NCBI RefSeq assembly: GCF_000160035.2
Contig: NZ_KI535368.1
Coordinates: 1 to 64,000 of the forward strand
Reading direction: 5' to 3'
DNA length: 64,000 bases
Source: Catonella morbi ATCC 51271
GTDB lineage: Bacteria > Bacillota > Clostridia > Lachnospirales > Lachnospiraceae
Shown: positions 56,337-64,000 of the stretch, piece by piece
Layout of the letters: the number at the start of each line of letters is the position of its first letter
Position numbering within the stretch: the stretch's first letter is position 1
Made by a program: the position numbers and the translations under genes
Notes under the pieces: generated by a model
Databases searched by the model: none
What the model was told of the DNA's origin: nothing
Seen by the model: the letters and a program-made list of their open reading frames with translations, nothing else

Positions 56337-57509
56337 ATGGATTACGGAAAGGTTTCGCTGGAAAAACATGCAGAGTGGAGGGGTAAAATAGAAATAAAAG
56401 TAAGGGCTGAAGTAGACAGTTCGGAAGCTCTCAGTCTTGCTTATACACCGGGAGTTGCCACACCTTGCCTTGAAATACAAAAAGATGTGAATAAGTCCTT
56501 TGATTTAACAAGAAGATGGAATACAGTTGCAGTAGTTACAGACGGCACAGCAGTTCTGGGACTTGGAGACATAGGTCCGGAAGCCGGTATGCCGGTTATG
56601 GAAGGGAAATGTGCATTATTTAAAGCCTTTGGTGATGTAGATGCCATTCCTCTTTGTGTGAGAAGTAAAGATACGGATGAGATAGTAAGGACAATAGAGT
56701 TGCTTGCCGGTTCTTTTGGCGGAGTGAACCTGGAGGATATTTCCGCACCGCGTTGTTTTGAAATCGAAGAAAAGCTTAAGAAGTGTACAGATATTCCTAT
56801 TTTCCATGATGACCAGCATGGAACAGCGGTAGTAACCCTTGCAGGGGTTATCAATGCGCTTAAAGTTGTCGATAAAAATATAGAAGATGTAAAAATAGTA
56901 ACATCGGGTGCAGGTGCGGCAGGTATAGCAATTATTAAGCTGCTTATGGCGATGGGGCTTAAAAATGTAATAATGACAGACAGAAAAGGAGCTATTTATA
57001 AGGGAAGAGAAGGACTCAATCCTATTAAGGAAGAAATGGCTGCCATTACCAACTTTAATATGGAAAAGGGTAGTCTTGCCGATGTAATTAAGGGAGCGGA
57101 TATTTTCATAGGAGTTTCCGCGCCGGGTACACTTACAAAAGAAATGGTAAGAAGTATGGCAAAAGATGCCATTATATTTGCCTGTGCCAACCCTACTCCT
57201 GAAATTTTCCCTGATGAGGCGAAGGAAGCAGGAGCAAGAGTTGTATCAACAGGCCGTTCTGATTTTCCGAATCAGGTAAACAATGTACTCTGCTTCCCGG
57301 GAATATTCAGAGGAGCACTTGATGTAAGAGCAAGTGAGATAAATGATAAAATGAAGATAGCGGCCGCAAAAGCAATAGCAGGACTTGTATCGGATGAAGA
57401 ACTTAACGAAGAATACATACTTCCAAAGGCCTTTGATATGAGGGTTAGGGATGCGGTTGCAAAGGCTACCGCAGAAGCGGCAAAAAAATCAGGAGTAAGC
57501 AGAATATAA
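56337..57509 (+). CDS. NAD(P)-dependent malic enzyme
   Basis: A 390-residue short malic enzyme decarboxylating malate to pyruvate. YTPGVATPCLEI with the catalytic Tyr, LGLGDIGPEAGMPVMEGK with Lys, FHDDQHGTAVV with metal-binding Asp, and the dinucleotide loop TSGAGAAGIAI are present. I use ATG 56337 after AAGGAG rather than the in-frame GTG 56316. No PTA domain is fused. Coenzyme choice cannot be read from sequence. Confidence 0.95.
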   Translation: MDYGKVSLEKHAEWRGKIEIKVRAEVDSSEALSLAYTPGVATPCLEIQKDVNKSFDLTRRWNTVAVVTDGTAVLGLGDIGPEAGMPVMEGKCALFKAFGDVDAIPLCVRSKDTDEIVRTIELLAGSFGGVNLEDISAPRCFEIEEKLKKCTDIPIFHDDQHGTAVVTLAGVINALKVVDKNIEDVKIVTSGAGAAGIAIIKLLMAMGLKNVIMTDRKGAIYKGREGLNPIKEEMAAITNFNMEKGSLADVIKGADIFIGVSAPGTLTKEMVRSMAKDAIIFACANPTPEIFPDEAKEAGARVVSTGRSDFPNQVNNVLCFPGIFRGALDVRASEINDKMKIAAAKAIAGLVSDEELNEEYILPKAFDMRVRDAVAKATAEAAKKSGVSRI

Positions 57510-57596
57510 CAGCTTTTACAGATAATAAGGATTAAATCCGGATGATTTCGAATAATCCGGTAAATGCTATAATTTAACAATTAGGAAGGGAAATTA

Positions 57597-58670
57597 ATGT
57601 TTGAAAGTATTGAGACCTTAGCAGGGAGATATAAGGAAGTAACAGATGAACTGGCTTCGGGAATGGCAGCAGCCGATCCGAATAAATTCAGAAACCTGAT
57701 GAAGGAGCAGTCGGATTTACAGCCGATAGTTGAGAAATACAAGGCATATAAAGCAAATAATGAGCAGATTGAAGACTGCCTGAGAATGATATCTGAAGAA
57801 AGCGATCCTGAGCTTAAAGAGCTTGCAAGGGAGGAGCTTGCAGAGGCAAAGGCGGCTGTACCCGAGTTTGAGAAAGAGCTGAAGGTGCTTCTGCTTCCAA
57901 AAGATAAAAATGATGACAAGAATGTAATTGTGGAAATTCGTGCAGGTACGGGCGGAGATGAGGCTGCAATCTTTGCATCTGAACTTTATCGCATGTATTG
58001 TAAATATGCTGAAAATAACCGTTGGAAGCCTGAAATTTTAAGTTTCAATGAAAATGGTTTGGGCGGATTTAAGGAAGTCACCTTCCTTATAAATGGCAAG
58101 GGAGCCTTCTCTAAGCTGAAGTATGAAAGCGGAACACATAGAGTACAGCGTGTACCGGTAACTGAATCAAACGGAAAGCTTCAGACCTCTGCGGCTACGG
58201 TGGCAATTTTACCGGAGGCTGAGGAAGTGGATGTAAACATAGATCCGAATGACATCAAATTTGATGTGTTCAGGGCTTCCGGAAACGGTGGACAGTGTGT
58301 CAATACTACTGATTCTGCGGTTCGTCTTACCCATATCCCTACAGGAATAGTAATTTCCTGCCAGGATGAAAAATCACAGCTTAAGAATAAAGATAAGGCT
58401 ATGAAGGTGCTTCGTTCGAGATTATATGAACTTGAATGTGAAAAGGCTCATGCTGAAGAAGCTGCTAACAGAAAGAGCCAGGTAGGAAGCGGAGACCGTT
58501 CAGAGAAAATCCGTACTTATAATTTCCCGCAGGGAAGAGTTACCGATCATAGAATTAAGTTTACCACTCATAATATAGACGGAGTTATGGGAGGTGATCT
58601 TACCGAGATTATTGAAAATCTTATAGTTGCAGACCAGACAGAAAAGCTTGCGGCTATGGGAGAAGTGTAA
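57597..58670 (+). CDS. prfA: Peptide chain release factor 1
   Basis: A 357-residue RF1 that reads UAA and UAG. The GGQ motif lies at residues 231-233 (58287-58295) and the stop-codon region is in the middle domain ([17 protein letters not shown], the P-T/V-T motif variant). ATG follows GGAAGGG. It is the last gene of the rpmE run and is followed by a strong terminator. Confidence 0.96.
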   Translation: MFESIETLAGRYKEVTDELASGMAAADPNKFRNLMKEQSDLQPIVEKYKAYKANNEQIEDCLRMISEESDPELKELAREELAEAKAAVPEFEKELKVLLLPKDKNDDKNVIVEIRAGTGGDEAAIFASELYRMYCKYAENNRWKPEILSFNENGLGGFKEVTFLINGKGAFSKLKYESGTHRVQRVPVTESNGKLQTSAATVAILPEAEEVDVNIDPNDIKFDVFRASGNGGQCVNTTDSAVRLTHIPTGIVISCQDEKSQLKNKDKAMKVLRSRLYELECEKAHAEEAANRKSQVGSGDRSEKIRTYNFPQGRVTDHRIKFTTHNIDGVMGGDLTEIIENLIVADQTEKLAAMGEV

Positions 58671-58734
58671 AATAATAAGTAGGGTATATGTTGGAAGTAA
58701 AATAATTTTATTTCATGATACCTATATAAAAACA

Positions 58735-58777
58735 GGCTGATAATTAAAGGAGAGTTTCCCTTTCATTATCAGCCGTT
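58735..58777. terminator. Bidirectional terminator after prfA
   Basis: GGCTGATAAT (58735-58744) pairs with ATTATCAGCC (58765-58774), with an inner AAAGG/CCTTT stem. Plus-strand GTTTTG and minus-strand TGTTTTT follow, so it also ends the minus-strand gene at 58790. Confidence 0.75.
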
Positions 58778-58789
58778 TTGAATTTCAGA

Positions 58790-59245
58790 CTACTGTGGAA
58801 GTTCAGTGAAAGTAAAATTATTTTCTTTAACATCAAAGCCTAAGCCGTACTTTTTACGAGGTTCAACTTCGACTTCGAGTTTAACAGGTCCAAAGATTTC
58901 ATTAACTGTTTTATGTAAAATTCCCGGTCTTGAGGTGGTAGCCGAAGCTTCTACTGTATGTGTACCTGCGGTTACGGCATAGGCAAGACTTAAACCTTCA
59001 TTAAACCAGTCAGCATGTCTGACACCGTCAATAGTGTGTATCTTAAGTTCCACAGTCTTTATACCTGACTGAGTAGTTCCGCAATATATAAGTGCAGCAT
59101 CGGGATTTTGCTCTATCAATGTTTTCTTTCTGTTTTTTGCATATTTTGAATAAAATGTAAATAATAACAGATAAAATAATAAAAGCCCTGCTACAAAATA
59201 GCTCCAGGTAGGAAGCCCTTTTAACATAGTTACTAACTCGTTCAT
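58790..59245 (-). CDS. Small membrane protein of unknown function
   Basis: A 151-residue protein with one membrane segment (about 14-34), a short basic stretch (KYAKNRKKT) and a soluble beta-rich domain of about 110 residues (HTIDGVRHADWF, AGTHTVEASA, KLEVEVEPRKKYGL). Not recognised. The start has AGGAGA upstream and lies 21 bp after the stop of the next minus-strand gene, so they form a two-gene operon. Confidence 0.65.
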   Translation of the reverse strand: MNELVTMLKGLPTWSYFVAGLLLFYLLLFTFYSKYAKNRKKTLIEQNPDAALIYCGTTQSGIKTVELKIHTIDGVRHADWFNEGLSLAYAVTAGTHTVEASATTSRPGILHKTVNEIFGPVKLEVEVEPRKKYGLGFDVKENNFTFTELPQ

Positions 59246-59266
59246 TTTGTTTCTCCTCTTTCAGTT

Positions 59267-59701
59267 TTATTTTTTAGTTTCAAGTTTAACAGCTTTTTGA
59301 TTATCTCCGGTAAGCTTTAAGTCTTCTAAAAGTTCCGTATACTTGGTATAGCCTAAAAATGAGCAGTCATAATACTCGGTTTTTGTTCCGTCATTTACAG
59401 TAAGATTAAAATCATCATGATTAACTATTTTTGATGAGAAGCCACACTCATCAATGTTATAAGTGTTGGATGATTTCTTTGTAATGAAAGTAACCGTATT
59501 GCCGTCTACTATTATCTTCATTTTCATTTGTGAAAGAAATGAGAACAACATAAATAAGAAAACCAAAGCCGCAATACTGATAGAAATTGTAGCATTTCCC
59601 GATGACACTATCCAGGCGATGACAAGAACCGCTGCTACACCAAAGAGATAAATCACTGCATTGTAAATAAGTGCGAATGGCCTGCTTTTGTAAATCTTCA
59701 T
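59267..59701 (-). CDS. Two-helix membrane protein of unknown function
   Basis: A 144-residue protein with two membrane segments (about 10-32 and 38-56), then a soluble domain of about 85 residues with a beta-rich pattern (MKIIVDGNTVTFITKKSSNTY, NLTVNDGTKTEYYDC) resembling PH-like domains of small Gram-positive membrane proteins. GGAGG precedes the ATG. First gene of the minus-strand pair; function unknown. Confidence 0.65.
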   Translation of the reverse strand: MKIYKSRPFALIYNAVIYLFGVAAVLVIAWIVSSGNATISISIAALVFLFMLFSFLSQMKMKIIVDGNTVTFITKKSSNTYNIDECGFSSKIVNHDDFNLTVNDGTKTEYYDCSFLGYTKYTELLEDLKLTGDNQKAVKLETKK

Positions 59702-59814
59702 TATTGTAATTCCTCCCTGTTCAATGAAAATAGTTTACCATAAATGAGCTTTTCATACAATAGCTCCGGTTTAGTTAATAATTTTTTAATTATTTTTATT
59801 ATTTTTTTGTTACA

Positions 59815-59844
59815 GTTCAGGTAAGTAGTTATTCTGACATGAAA
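59815..59844 (+). repeat. Imperfect 30-bp direct repeat, left copy
   Basis: Matches 61852-61881 at 26 of 30 positions. The two copies lie outside the minus-strand pair 59905-61586, about 2.0 kb apart. Copies begin GTTCAG and end ATGAAA. Origin unclear. Confidence 0.5.
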
Positions 59845-59874
59845 AAGCGATTGGATTCTGCCCAATCGCTTTTT
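59842..59874 (-). terminator. Strong terminator of the amidase operon
   Basis: A 13-bp perfect stem (AAAAAGCGATTGG / CCAATCGCTTTTT) around a 7-nt loop. Read on the minus strand, it follows the gene at 59905 and ends in T5. Confidence 0.8.
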
Positions 59875-59904
59875 ACCTTTTGTTATATATAATTCGTTGT
59901 TCAA

Positions 59905-60471
59905 CTAAAAATACAGTTTTTCGCTTAATTCTATAACTTTACCTCCTTTTATTTTTATCACAAAATATCTGTTCTCTAAAAGGTCATTATCCTTTTTAGT
60001 CGCATCTACAAATTCACTCCAGCTGTTAAATACATATTTTCTGTCTTCATTCTTGGTATAAACTTGACTGACATCACAAATATGGACCTTTGCATCACTC
60101 GCAACCTCTAAATTTCCTTTTACTCCGAGCTCTTCCATATAAAAACCCGAAGGCATCTTACTCTCCGGTATCTTAAGCCTCTCAATCTCTTTTTTATCCT
60201 CTTCTTCAAAGCCGTTTAGAAGAATAACCTCTTCATAAGACAGGTTTGATGATGTCACTTTTTTCAAATTAATTGTTTTCGTTTCTTCCTTTTCGTCATT
60301 GTTTTTGTTATCCGCATTTACCGAACTTCCTGAGCTTACGGTATTTGCTGTGTTCTCTGGATTTTCTTTGTCTCCTTTATTATTAAAAAGAACGAAGTAA
60401 GCAGAGACTGCCACTATAACAACAACTGTAACTAAAGAAATTACATATATTTTTTTATCTTTTTTTATCAT
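59905..60471 (-). CDS. Membrane-anchored protein of unknown function
   Basis: A 188-residue protein with an N-terminal membrane anchor (about 8-30), a long Asn/Glu/Lys-rich linker (about 31-68) and a soluble C-terminal domain of about 115 residues (NLSYEEVILLNGFEEEDKKE, GNLEVASDAKVHICDV, FVIKIKGGKVIELSE). No known family. The ATG lies two bases after the amidase stop and has no clear ribosome binding site, so it is probably translationally coupled. A role linked to the amidase is inferred from that pairing. Confidence 0.65.
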   Translation of the reverse strand: MIKKDKKIYVISLVTVVVIVAVSAYFVLFNNKGDKENPENTANTVSSGSSVNADNKNNDEKEETKTINLKKVTSSNLSYEEVILLNGFEEEDKKEIERLKIPESKMPSGFYMEELGVKGNLEVASDAKVHICDVSQVYTKNEDRKYVFNSWSEFVDATKKDNDLLENRYFVIKIKGGKVIELSEKLYF

Positions 60472-60473
60472 AG

Positions 60474-61586
60474 CTATTTATGTTTATAGAATTTTGCGCT
60501 TATACTGCCACCAGACCTGTAAACTGTATCTTTACTTTGATGTGCCCCATGCTGAGTATATTTAATCGTTGAACCATCTCCATATGTTACCAAAGCAACA
60601 TGAGACACTTTTGTCCAATACATTATACAACCTGCATTCACTTTAGATTCATTTTTTACAAGAGAAAAATAGCCTTTTTTAGTCATATAAGGTACAACAC
60701 CACCATTTTTATTGTAACCGGTTCTAAACCAGTTCTTTCCAGCCCAACCGCCCCAGTGTTTTGAACCGTACCAATCTCCTGGTTCATCCTTAGGAATTCC
60801 GCCTGCTCTCAAGGCTTTTGAGACAAAATTTGCACAATCTGTCCCTGATACCTCTTTAGACGGATACTCTTGATCTGCAAATGCATTTTTGCGAGCCCAG
60901 TCTCTGGCAGCTATTCTATCATAAGAGACATCAATCTTATTAGGTGATGCTGATTTGTATTTATCAAGTAAAAGTTCTCTTGCTGAATTCATCAATGATT
61001 CATAGCCTTCTTCAAATAATGCAGATTCATCTTCAATCTGATTTAATTCATCAGCAGGAATAAGTTCGGTTTCTTCACCATCAACTCTGTAATAACAATC
61101 TTCCAATGAATAATTACGCTTCAAGCTTCTGTAATTTGAGTCAGCTACCTTATATGCATATGTGAATGTTGTCCTGTCAGGTACCAAATAGCACTCGCTC
61201 TCCACATCTTTAATCTCTTCATAAATCTCTTTTTCTAACGAAGACCTTAAATAATAATTATCCTCATATGCTTTTAAAGCCTCTGCTTCCCCTTTGAAGT
61301 ATGGGCTATCCTTAGGATGTCTTGTCAATGTCATATCAACAAGAACATCAATTCCTATATAATCTACATCATCCTTTGTAAAATTAAATGTTTTAAATTC
61401 GAAGTTCTCAAATTCATATAATTCCCCGTAATCATTGTAGATTTGTTGTAATATAGGCTCAAACATTTCCTGCCTTGGAGCTGCAAATCCGGTATTGTCT
61501 ATGCTCTCTGCAAATACCGGGCCGGCACAATCCATTGATAGCACTACTGCTACTATTAATATCAATGAAGTTAATTTCTTATTCAT
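60474..61586 (-). CDS. Secreted Amidase_6 cysteine amidase
   Basis: A 370-residue exported protein. A signal peptide (about 1-26, ending near VFA-ES) is followed by an extracellular region of about 200 residues and a C-terminal putative amidase domain (about 215-370). The domain has SYDRIAARDWARKNAF, the likely nucleophile Cys in GTDCANFVSKALRAGGIP, Trp-rich WYGSKHWGGWAGKNWF, and the catalytic His in VSHVALVTYGDG. The family is papain-like and thought to cut peptidoglycan or peptide amide bonds. ATG follows GGAGGTG. A leader of about 170 nt with a short reading frame precedes it. Confidence 0.88.
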   Translation of the reverse strand: MNKKLTSLILIVAVVLSMDCAGPVFAESIDNTGFAAPRQEMFEPILQQIYNDYGELYEFENFEFKTFNFTKDDVDYIGIDVLVDMTLTRHPKDSPYFKGEAEALKAYEDNYYLRSSLEKEIYEEIKDVESECYLVPDRTTFTYAYKVADSNYRSLKRNYSLEDCYYRVDGEETELIPADELNQIEDESALFEEGYESLMNSARELLLDKYKSASPNKIDVSYDRIAARDWARKNAFADQEYPSKEVSGTDCANFVSKALRAGGIPKDEPGDWYGSKHWGGWAGKNWFRTGYNKNGGVVPYMTKKGYFSLVKNESKVNAGCIMYWTKVSHVALVTYGDGSTIKYTQHGAHQSKDTVYRSGGSISAKFYKHK

Positions 61587-61660
61587 AACAACACCTCCGT
61601 TTCATAATGTTGAAAGTACTTACACTTATCAGCATTAAAATAAACACTGATATCACTGTT

Positions 61661-61702
61661 TTAGTCTCCGTTCCTATACCTCTGAGGATTCATAATTTTC
61701 AT
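61661..61702 (-). CDS. 13-codon upstream reading frame in the amidase leader
   Basis: ATG (61702 downward) is preceded by AAAGGAGATGATTATT, a strong ribosome binding site with nine-base spacing, and the frame ends at TAA 61661-61663, giving MKIMNPQRYRNGD. The +1 frame stays open from there to the amidase start, with a hydrophobic TKTVISVFILMLISVSTF segment. It may be a leader peptide or the remnant of a small membrane protein broken by a frameshift. About 75 nt separate it from the amidase ATG. Confidence 0.4.
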   Translation of the reverse strand: MKIMNPQRYRNGD

Positions 61703-61769
61703 AATAATCATCTCCTTTGTTTCTTTCTTTTATCCTAATATTCAATTCTATTACTATCTTTTTTTTTTG

Positions 61770-61798
61770 AGTATAGCATTTTTTACTAAGAAAAGCAA
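61770..61798 (-). promoter_or_regulatory. Promoter of the amidase operon
   Basis: On the minus strand TTGCTT (complement of 61793-61798), 17-bp spacer, and TATACT (complement of 61770-61775), which is also an extended -10 (TGCTATACT). Confidence 0.55.
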
Positions 61799-61817
61799 TC
61801 AACAGTTATTGTTGATT
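61797..61817. promoter_or_regulatory. Palindrome overlapping the amidase promoter
   Basis: AATCAACA (61797-61804) and TGTTGATT (61810-61817) form perfect 8-bp arms with a 5-nt spacer, touching the -35 box of the minus-strand promoter. It is a likely operator; the regulator is unknown. The stretch 61882-62097 shows nothing convincing. Confidence 0.45.
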
Positions 61818-61851
61818 TGTTGATTTTGCGATAAAGTTTGTTATTTTTTGT

Positions 61852-61881
61852 GTTCAGATAAGGAGTTATTCTAATATGAAA
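61852..61881 (+). repeat. Imperfect 30-bp direct repeat, right copy
   Basis: Partner of 59815-59844 (26 of 30 identical). It lies just upstream of the amidase promoter region. Confidence 0.5.
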
Positions 61882-62097
61882 TTATTGCAGATATTTATTT
61901 TCATCGTTTTATTGTTTCAACCACACTTAGAATCCAGCAGTACATTTCAATTCCTGCCTTTATTTCTCAGGCATTTCATCGACTACTTTAGGAAGCCTCA
62001 GTTCATTGAAAATTCAAGAAAATTTGACAAAAATAAGCCATTTCTGACAGACAATAAAATTGACTAAAATTAATACAAAATAAGGGATGTATTTTAG

Positions 62098-62121
62098 AAT
62101 AGGTTATGCGATTAACCTATT
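62098..62121 (+). promoter_or_regulatory. LacI-type operator-like palindrome
   Basis: AATAGGTTA (62098-62106) and TAACCTATT (62113-62121) are perfect 9-bp arms; the centre of the site is CG, as in many LacI-family operators. It lies 59 bp upstream of the LacI-type gene, suggesting autoregulation. Confidence 0.5.
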
Positions 62122-62179
62122 GTAAATTAAAGAAAGCAGAGGTATTATTTTTATAAGAAGAATTATAGGAGATAAGAAA

Positions 62180-63184
62180 TTGGGCAGAATAAGAATAAAG
62201 GATATAGCTGAGGAATTAGGGCTTAGTACAGCGACTGTTTCAAATGTTATACATGGTAAAACTTCCAAGGTTTCCCGGGAGACTGTAAAAAGAGTTCAGG
62301 AGCTGATTGAAAAAAGAGGGTATATACCCAGTATGGCGGGAATTTTACTTGCAAGAAATAATTCAAGAATAATAGGAGTTGTTATTAACCGGCATACGAA
62401 GTATGAAGGAAGTTTACTTTCAGATAATTTTATAAGCAGTTCTCTGAATGAGCTGTCAGTGCAGATAGAGAAAGCCGGGTATTTTATGATGATTAAAACA
62501 TCCGATTCATATGAAGAAATAGTCAAGTTTGCGTCTATGTGGAATATGGAGGGGCTGATAATTATAGGTTTTTGTGAAAGTGATTATAAAAATCTCAGAG
62601 AGAGTATGCACATTCCTTTTGTAGTATATGACGGATACTTTGAAAGTTATGATAATATATGTAATTTGATAATTGATAATTTTGGCGGTGGATTTAAAAT
62701 GGGTGAATATCTTTACAAAATGGGTCATAGAAAGATTGTATGTCTTTCAGATAACTATATTTGCATGGATAAGGAAAGAATAGATGGTCTTATGGCAGGA
62801 TTAAAGAATGGAAGTGCTAAGCTTGTTAAAATACCGCTTCACAGGACGGAAAGACTGAGATTTTATGAGGAGAATTTTAAAGAAATTATGGAAAAATATA
62901 CAGCAGCCTTTGCAGTATCAGATGAATATGCTATAGAATTTATGCATTTTTTACAGAAAAAGCAGATTAATATACCGGAAGATTTTTCGATAGCAGGATT
63001 TGACGGCGGTATACTGGGAGAAAAAGTTTATCCTGAGCTTACTTCAATAAAGCAGGATATGCGGGAAAGAGCAGAAATGGCAATAGAAGCATTGACTGCG
63101 CTGAAAGAAGGCAGAGAAGTTAAAAATGAGCAGAAACTTATGGTAGAGTTAATAGAGAGGGATAGTGTGAAGCGGATAGAATAA
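62180..63184 (+). CDS. LacI-family transcriptional regulator
   Basis: A 334-residue regulator. An N-terminal helix-turn-helix (IRIKDIAEELGLSTATVSNVIHGK, read in two parts) and hinge (VQELIEKRGYIPS) precede a periplasmic-binding-protein-like effector domain (about 60-330: RIIGVVINRHT, EGLIIIGFCESD, FVVYDGYF, IAGFDGG). The start is TTG 62180 after AGGAGAT. It precedes a MATE transporter by 57 bp. The effector is unknown, presumably a sugar or nucleoside. Confidence 0.9.
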   Translation: MGRIRIKDIAEELGLSTATVSNVIHGKTSKVSRETVKRVQELIEKRGYIPSMAGILLARNNSRIIGVVINRHTKYEGSLLSDNFISSSLNELSVQIEKAGYFMMIKTSDSYEEIVKFASMWNMEGLIIIGFCESDYKNLRESMHIPFVVYDGYFESYDNICNLIIDNFGGGFKMGEYLYKMGHRKIVCLSDNYICMDKERIDGLMAGLKNGSAKLVKIPLHRTERLRFYEENFKEIMEKYTAAFAVSDEYAIEFMHFLQKKQINIPEDFSIAGFDGGILGEKVYPELTSIKQDMRERAEMAIEALTALKEGREVKNEQKLMVELIERDSVKRIE

Positions 63185-63241
63185 TATTGACAAAACTTAT
63201 ACCACAGAACAGGATGGACAGGATTTCGTAGGAGATAATGT

Positions 63242-64000
63242 ATGAATTCAGAAAAAAGAAAATTATATAGCAATATATTAAAGATAGCTTTGCCGGTGAC
63301 CTTACAGGCACTTTTACAGGCTTCGTTCAGCGTGGTGGATCAGCTTATGATAGGGCATCTGGGAGGACAAAGTATAGCTGCCATAGGTCTGGCGGGGAAA
63401 TTTATTTCTATATATACAGTGCTTTTGGGAGCGATAACAACAGCTGCAGGTATAATGCTTTCCCAATATCTTGGTCAGAAAAATGAAGAAAATGTAAGTA
63501 AAAGTTTTTATATGAATCTTCTTTACTGCATAGCGATAGGGTTCATATTTACTTTTATATGTATTATTACCGGAAAAGAGATAATGTATCTTTATAATAA
63601 GGATAATCTTACAATCGCCAATGCAACGAATTATTTAAAAATATTTGCTTTTTCTCTCATTCCTATGGCACTTATGGGTATGGCTTCAGTAATGTTAAGA
63701 TGTATGGAAGAGACAGTCTATCCGCTCGTAGCAGGTATTGTCTCTGTAGTATTAAATACAGGACTGAATTATTTACTTATATCAGGACATATGGGATTTC
63801 CTGCTCTGGGAGTATCCGGGGCAGCTGCTGCGAGTGTAATATCACAGTGTATAGGTTTATTGCTCATACTGTTATATTTCATAAAAGGGCTTAAAAAGCA
63901 TAAAATAAGGCTAAAAATCAATTTTGGATTTGATGCTAAAATGAGAAAACTTTATTTTAGCATAGTGGCACCGATTCTTATCTGTGAATTTTTATGGAGT
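63242..64000 (+). CDS. MATE family efflux transporter (N-terminal 253 codons, runs off the window)
   Basis: The frame opens at ATG 63242 after AGGAGAT and is uninterrupted to the window end. The N-terminus reads KIALPVTLQALLQASFSVVDQLMIGHL, split over two helices, followed by GGQSIAAIGLAGKF, a segment typical of MATE (NorM-like) transporters; AGIMLSQYLGQKN and VMLRCMEETVYPLVAGIVS match helices 3 and 5. About seven membrane helices are present before the cut. It probably exports organic cations or drugs with Na+ or H+, and is likely co-transcribed with the LacI-type regulator. Confidence 0.9.
   Translation, partial: MNSEKRKLYSNILKIALPVTLQALLQASFSVVDQLMIGHLGGQSIAAIGLAGKFISIYTVLLGAITTAAGIMLSQYLGQKNEENVSKSFYMNLLYCIAIGFIFTFICIITGKEIMYLYNKDNLTIANATNYLKIFAFSLIPMALMGMASVMLRCMEETVYPLVAGIVSVVLNTGLNYLLISGHMGFPALGVSGAAAASVISQCIGLLLILLYFIKGLKKHKIRLKINFGFDAKMRKLYFSIVAPILICEFLWS

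Noticed and set aside
61876-62067. 63-codon frame with AAGGAG ten bases upstream
   Set aside because: Starts inside a repeat copy, has no family resemblance and unusual composition; could be real, but evidence is insufficient.
1-64000. rRNA, tRNA, CRISPR array or prophage
   Set aside because: No cloverleaf-like, rRNA-like or regularly spaced repeat sequence and no phage structural genes were seen on reading; a covariance-model scan was not possible here.

Overview
The window is a low-GC, AT-rich Firmicute chromosome segment, most likely from the Lachnospiraceae (Clostridia). The evidence is gene order and family content: gmk-rpoZ-priA, def-fmt-rsmB-rlmN-phosphatase-PASTA kinase-rsgA-rpe-thiN, and rpmE-DUF1385-prmC-prfA, together with a DUF3793/flavodoxin/DUF2325 cluster, VanW, and an AGGAGG-rich ribosome-binding-site style with frequent TTG and GTG starts. 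A genus such as Lachnoanaerobaculum is possible but is only a guess. No rRNA, tRNA, CRISPR array or prophage was seen.

Region by region. Positions 1-3.6 kb are a decayed accessory (defence-type) patch: the end of an IS630-like transposase, a SIR2-STAND NTPase gene broken by one frameshift and one in-frame stop, and an AbiE type IV toxin-antitoxin pair reduced to fragments. Positions 3.7-6.2 kb hold a VanW-family gene and the DUF3793-flavodoxin-DUF2325 operon behind a strong promoter with an operator-like palindrome. Positions 6.2-12.2 kb hold a VanR/VanS-like two-component system whose kinase is frameshifted, followed by a signal-peptide/membrane protein and an ABC-2 type exporter. A convergent gene at 12.2-13.0 kb encodes an AP2/degenerate-HNH/AP2 DNA-binding protein. 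Next comes a SleB-like cell wall hydrolase with a heptad-repeat linker. Positions 14.3-31.9 kb are a long co-directional run: a second two-component system, RluA-like pseudouridine synthase, an 845-residue exported protein with a C39-like tail, UDP-galactopyranose mutase with a family 2 glycosyltransferase, a YjbR-MGMT fusion, SbcD/SbcC, glycerol kinase, guanylate kinase, omega and PriA.

Positions 31.9-46.0 kb are the housekeeping run from peptide deformylase to PcrA and three smaller genes, covering translation initiation, ribosome assembly, Ser/Thr phosphorylation, thiamine and pentose metabolism, and DNA repair. On the minus strand, aguA-aguB makes putrescine from agmatine. Positions 48.3-58.7 kb carry a DegT-type aminotransferase, a small Cro/CI regulator, a long ClpX, a conserved unknown, rpmE, DUF1385, prmC, fumarase, malic enzyme and prfA. 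Positions 58.8-61.8 kb are a minus-strand group of small membrane proteins and a secreted Amidase_6 cysteine amidase with an unusual leader containing a short upstream reading frame. The window ends with a LacI-type regulator and the first 253 codons of a MATE transporter.

The most unusual points are the decayed SIR2-STAND/AbiE island, the AP2-HNH-AP2 protein with an eroded nuclease motif, the YjbR-MGMT fusion with PCFRV in place of PCHRV, the uncharacterised DUF3793/flavodoxin/DUF2325 operon, and the amidase leader.
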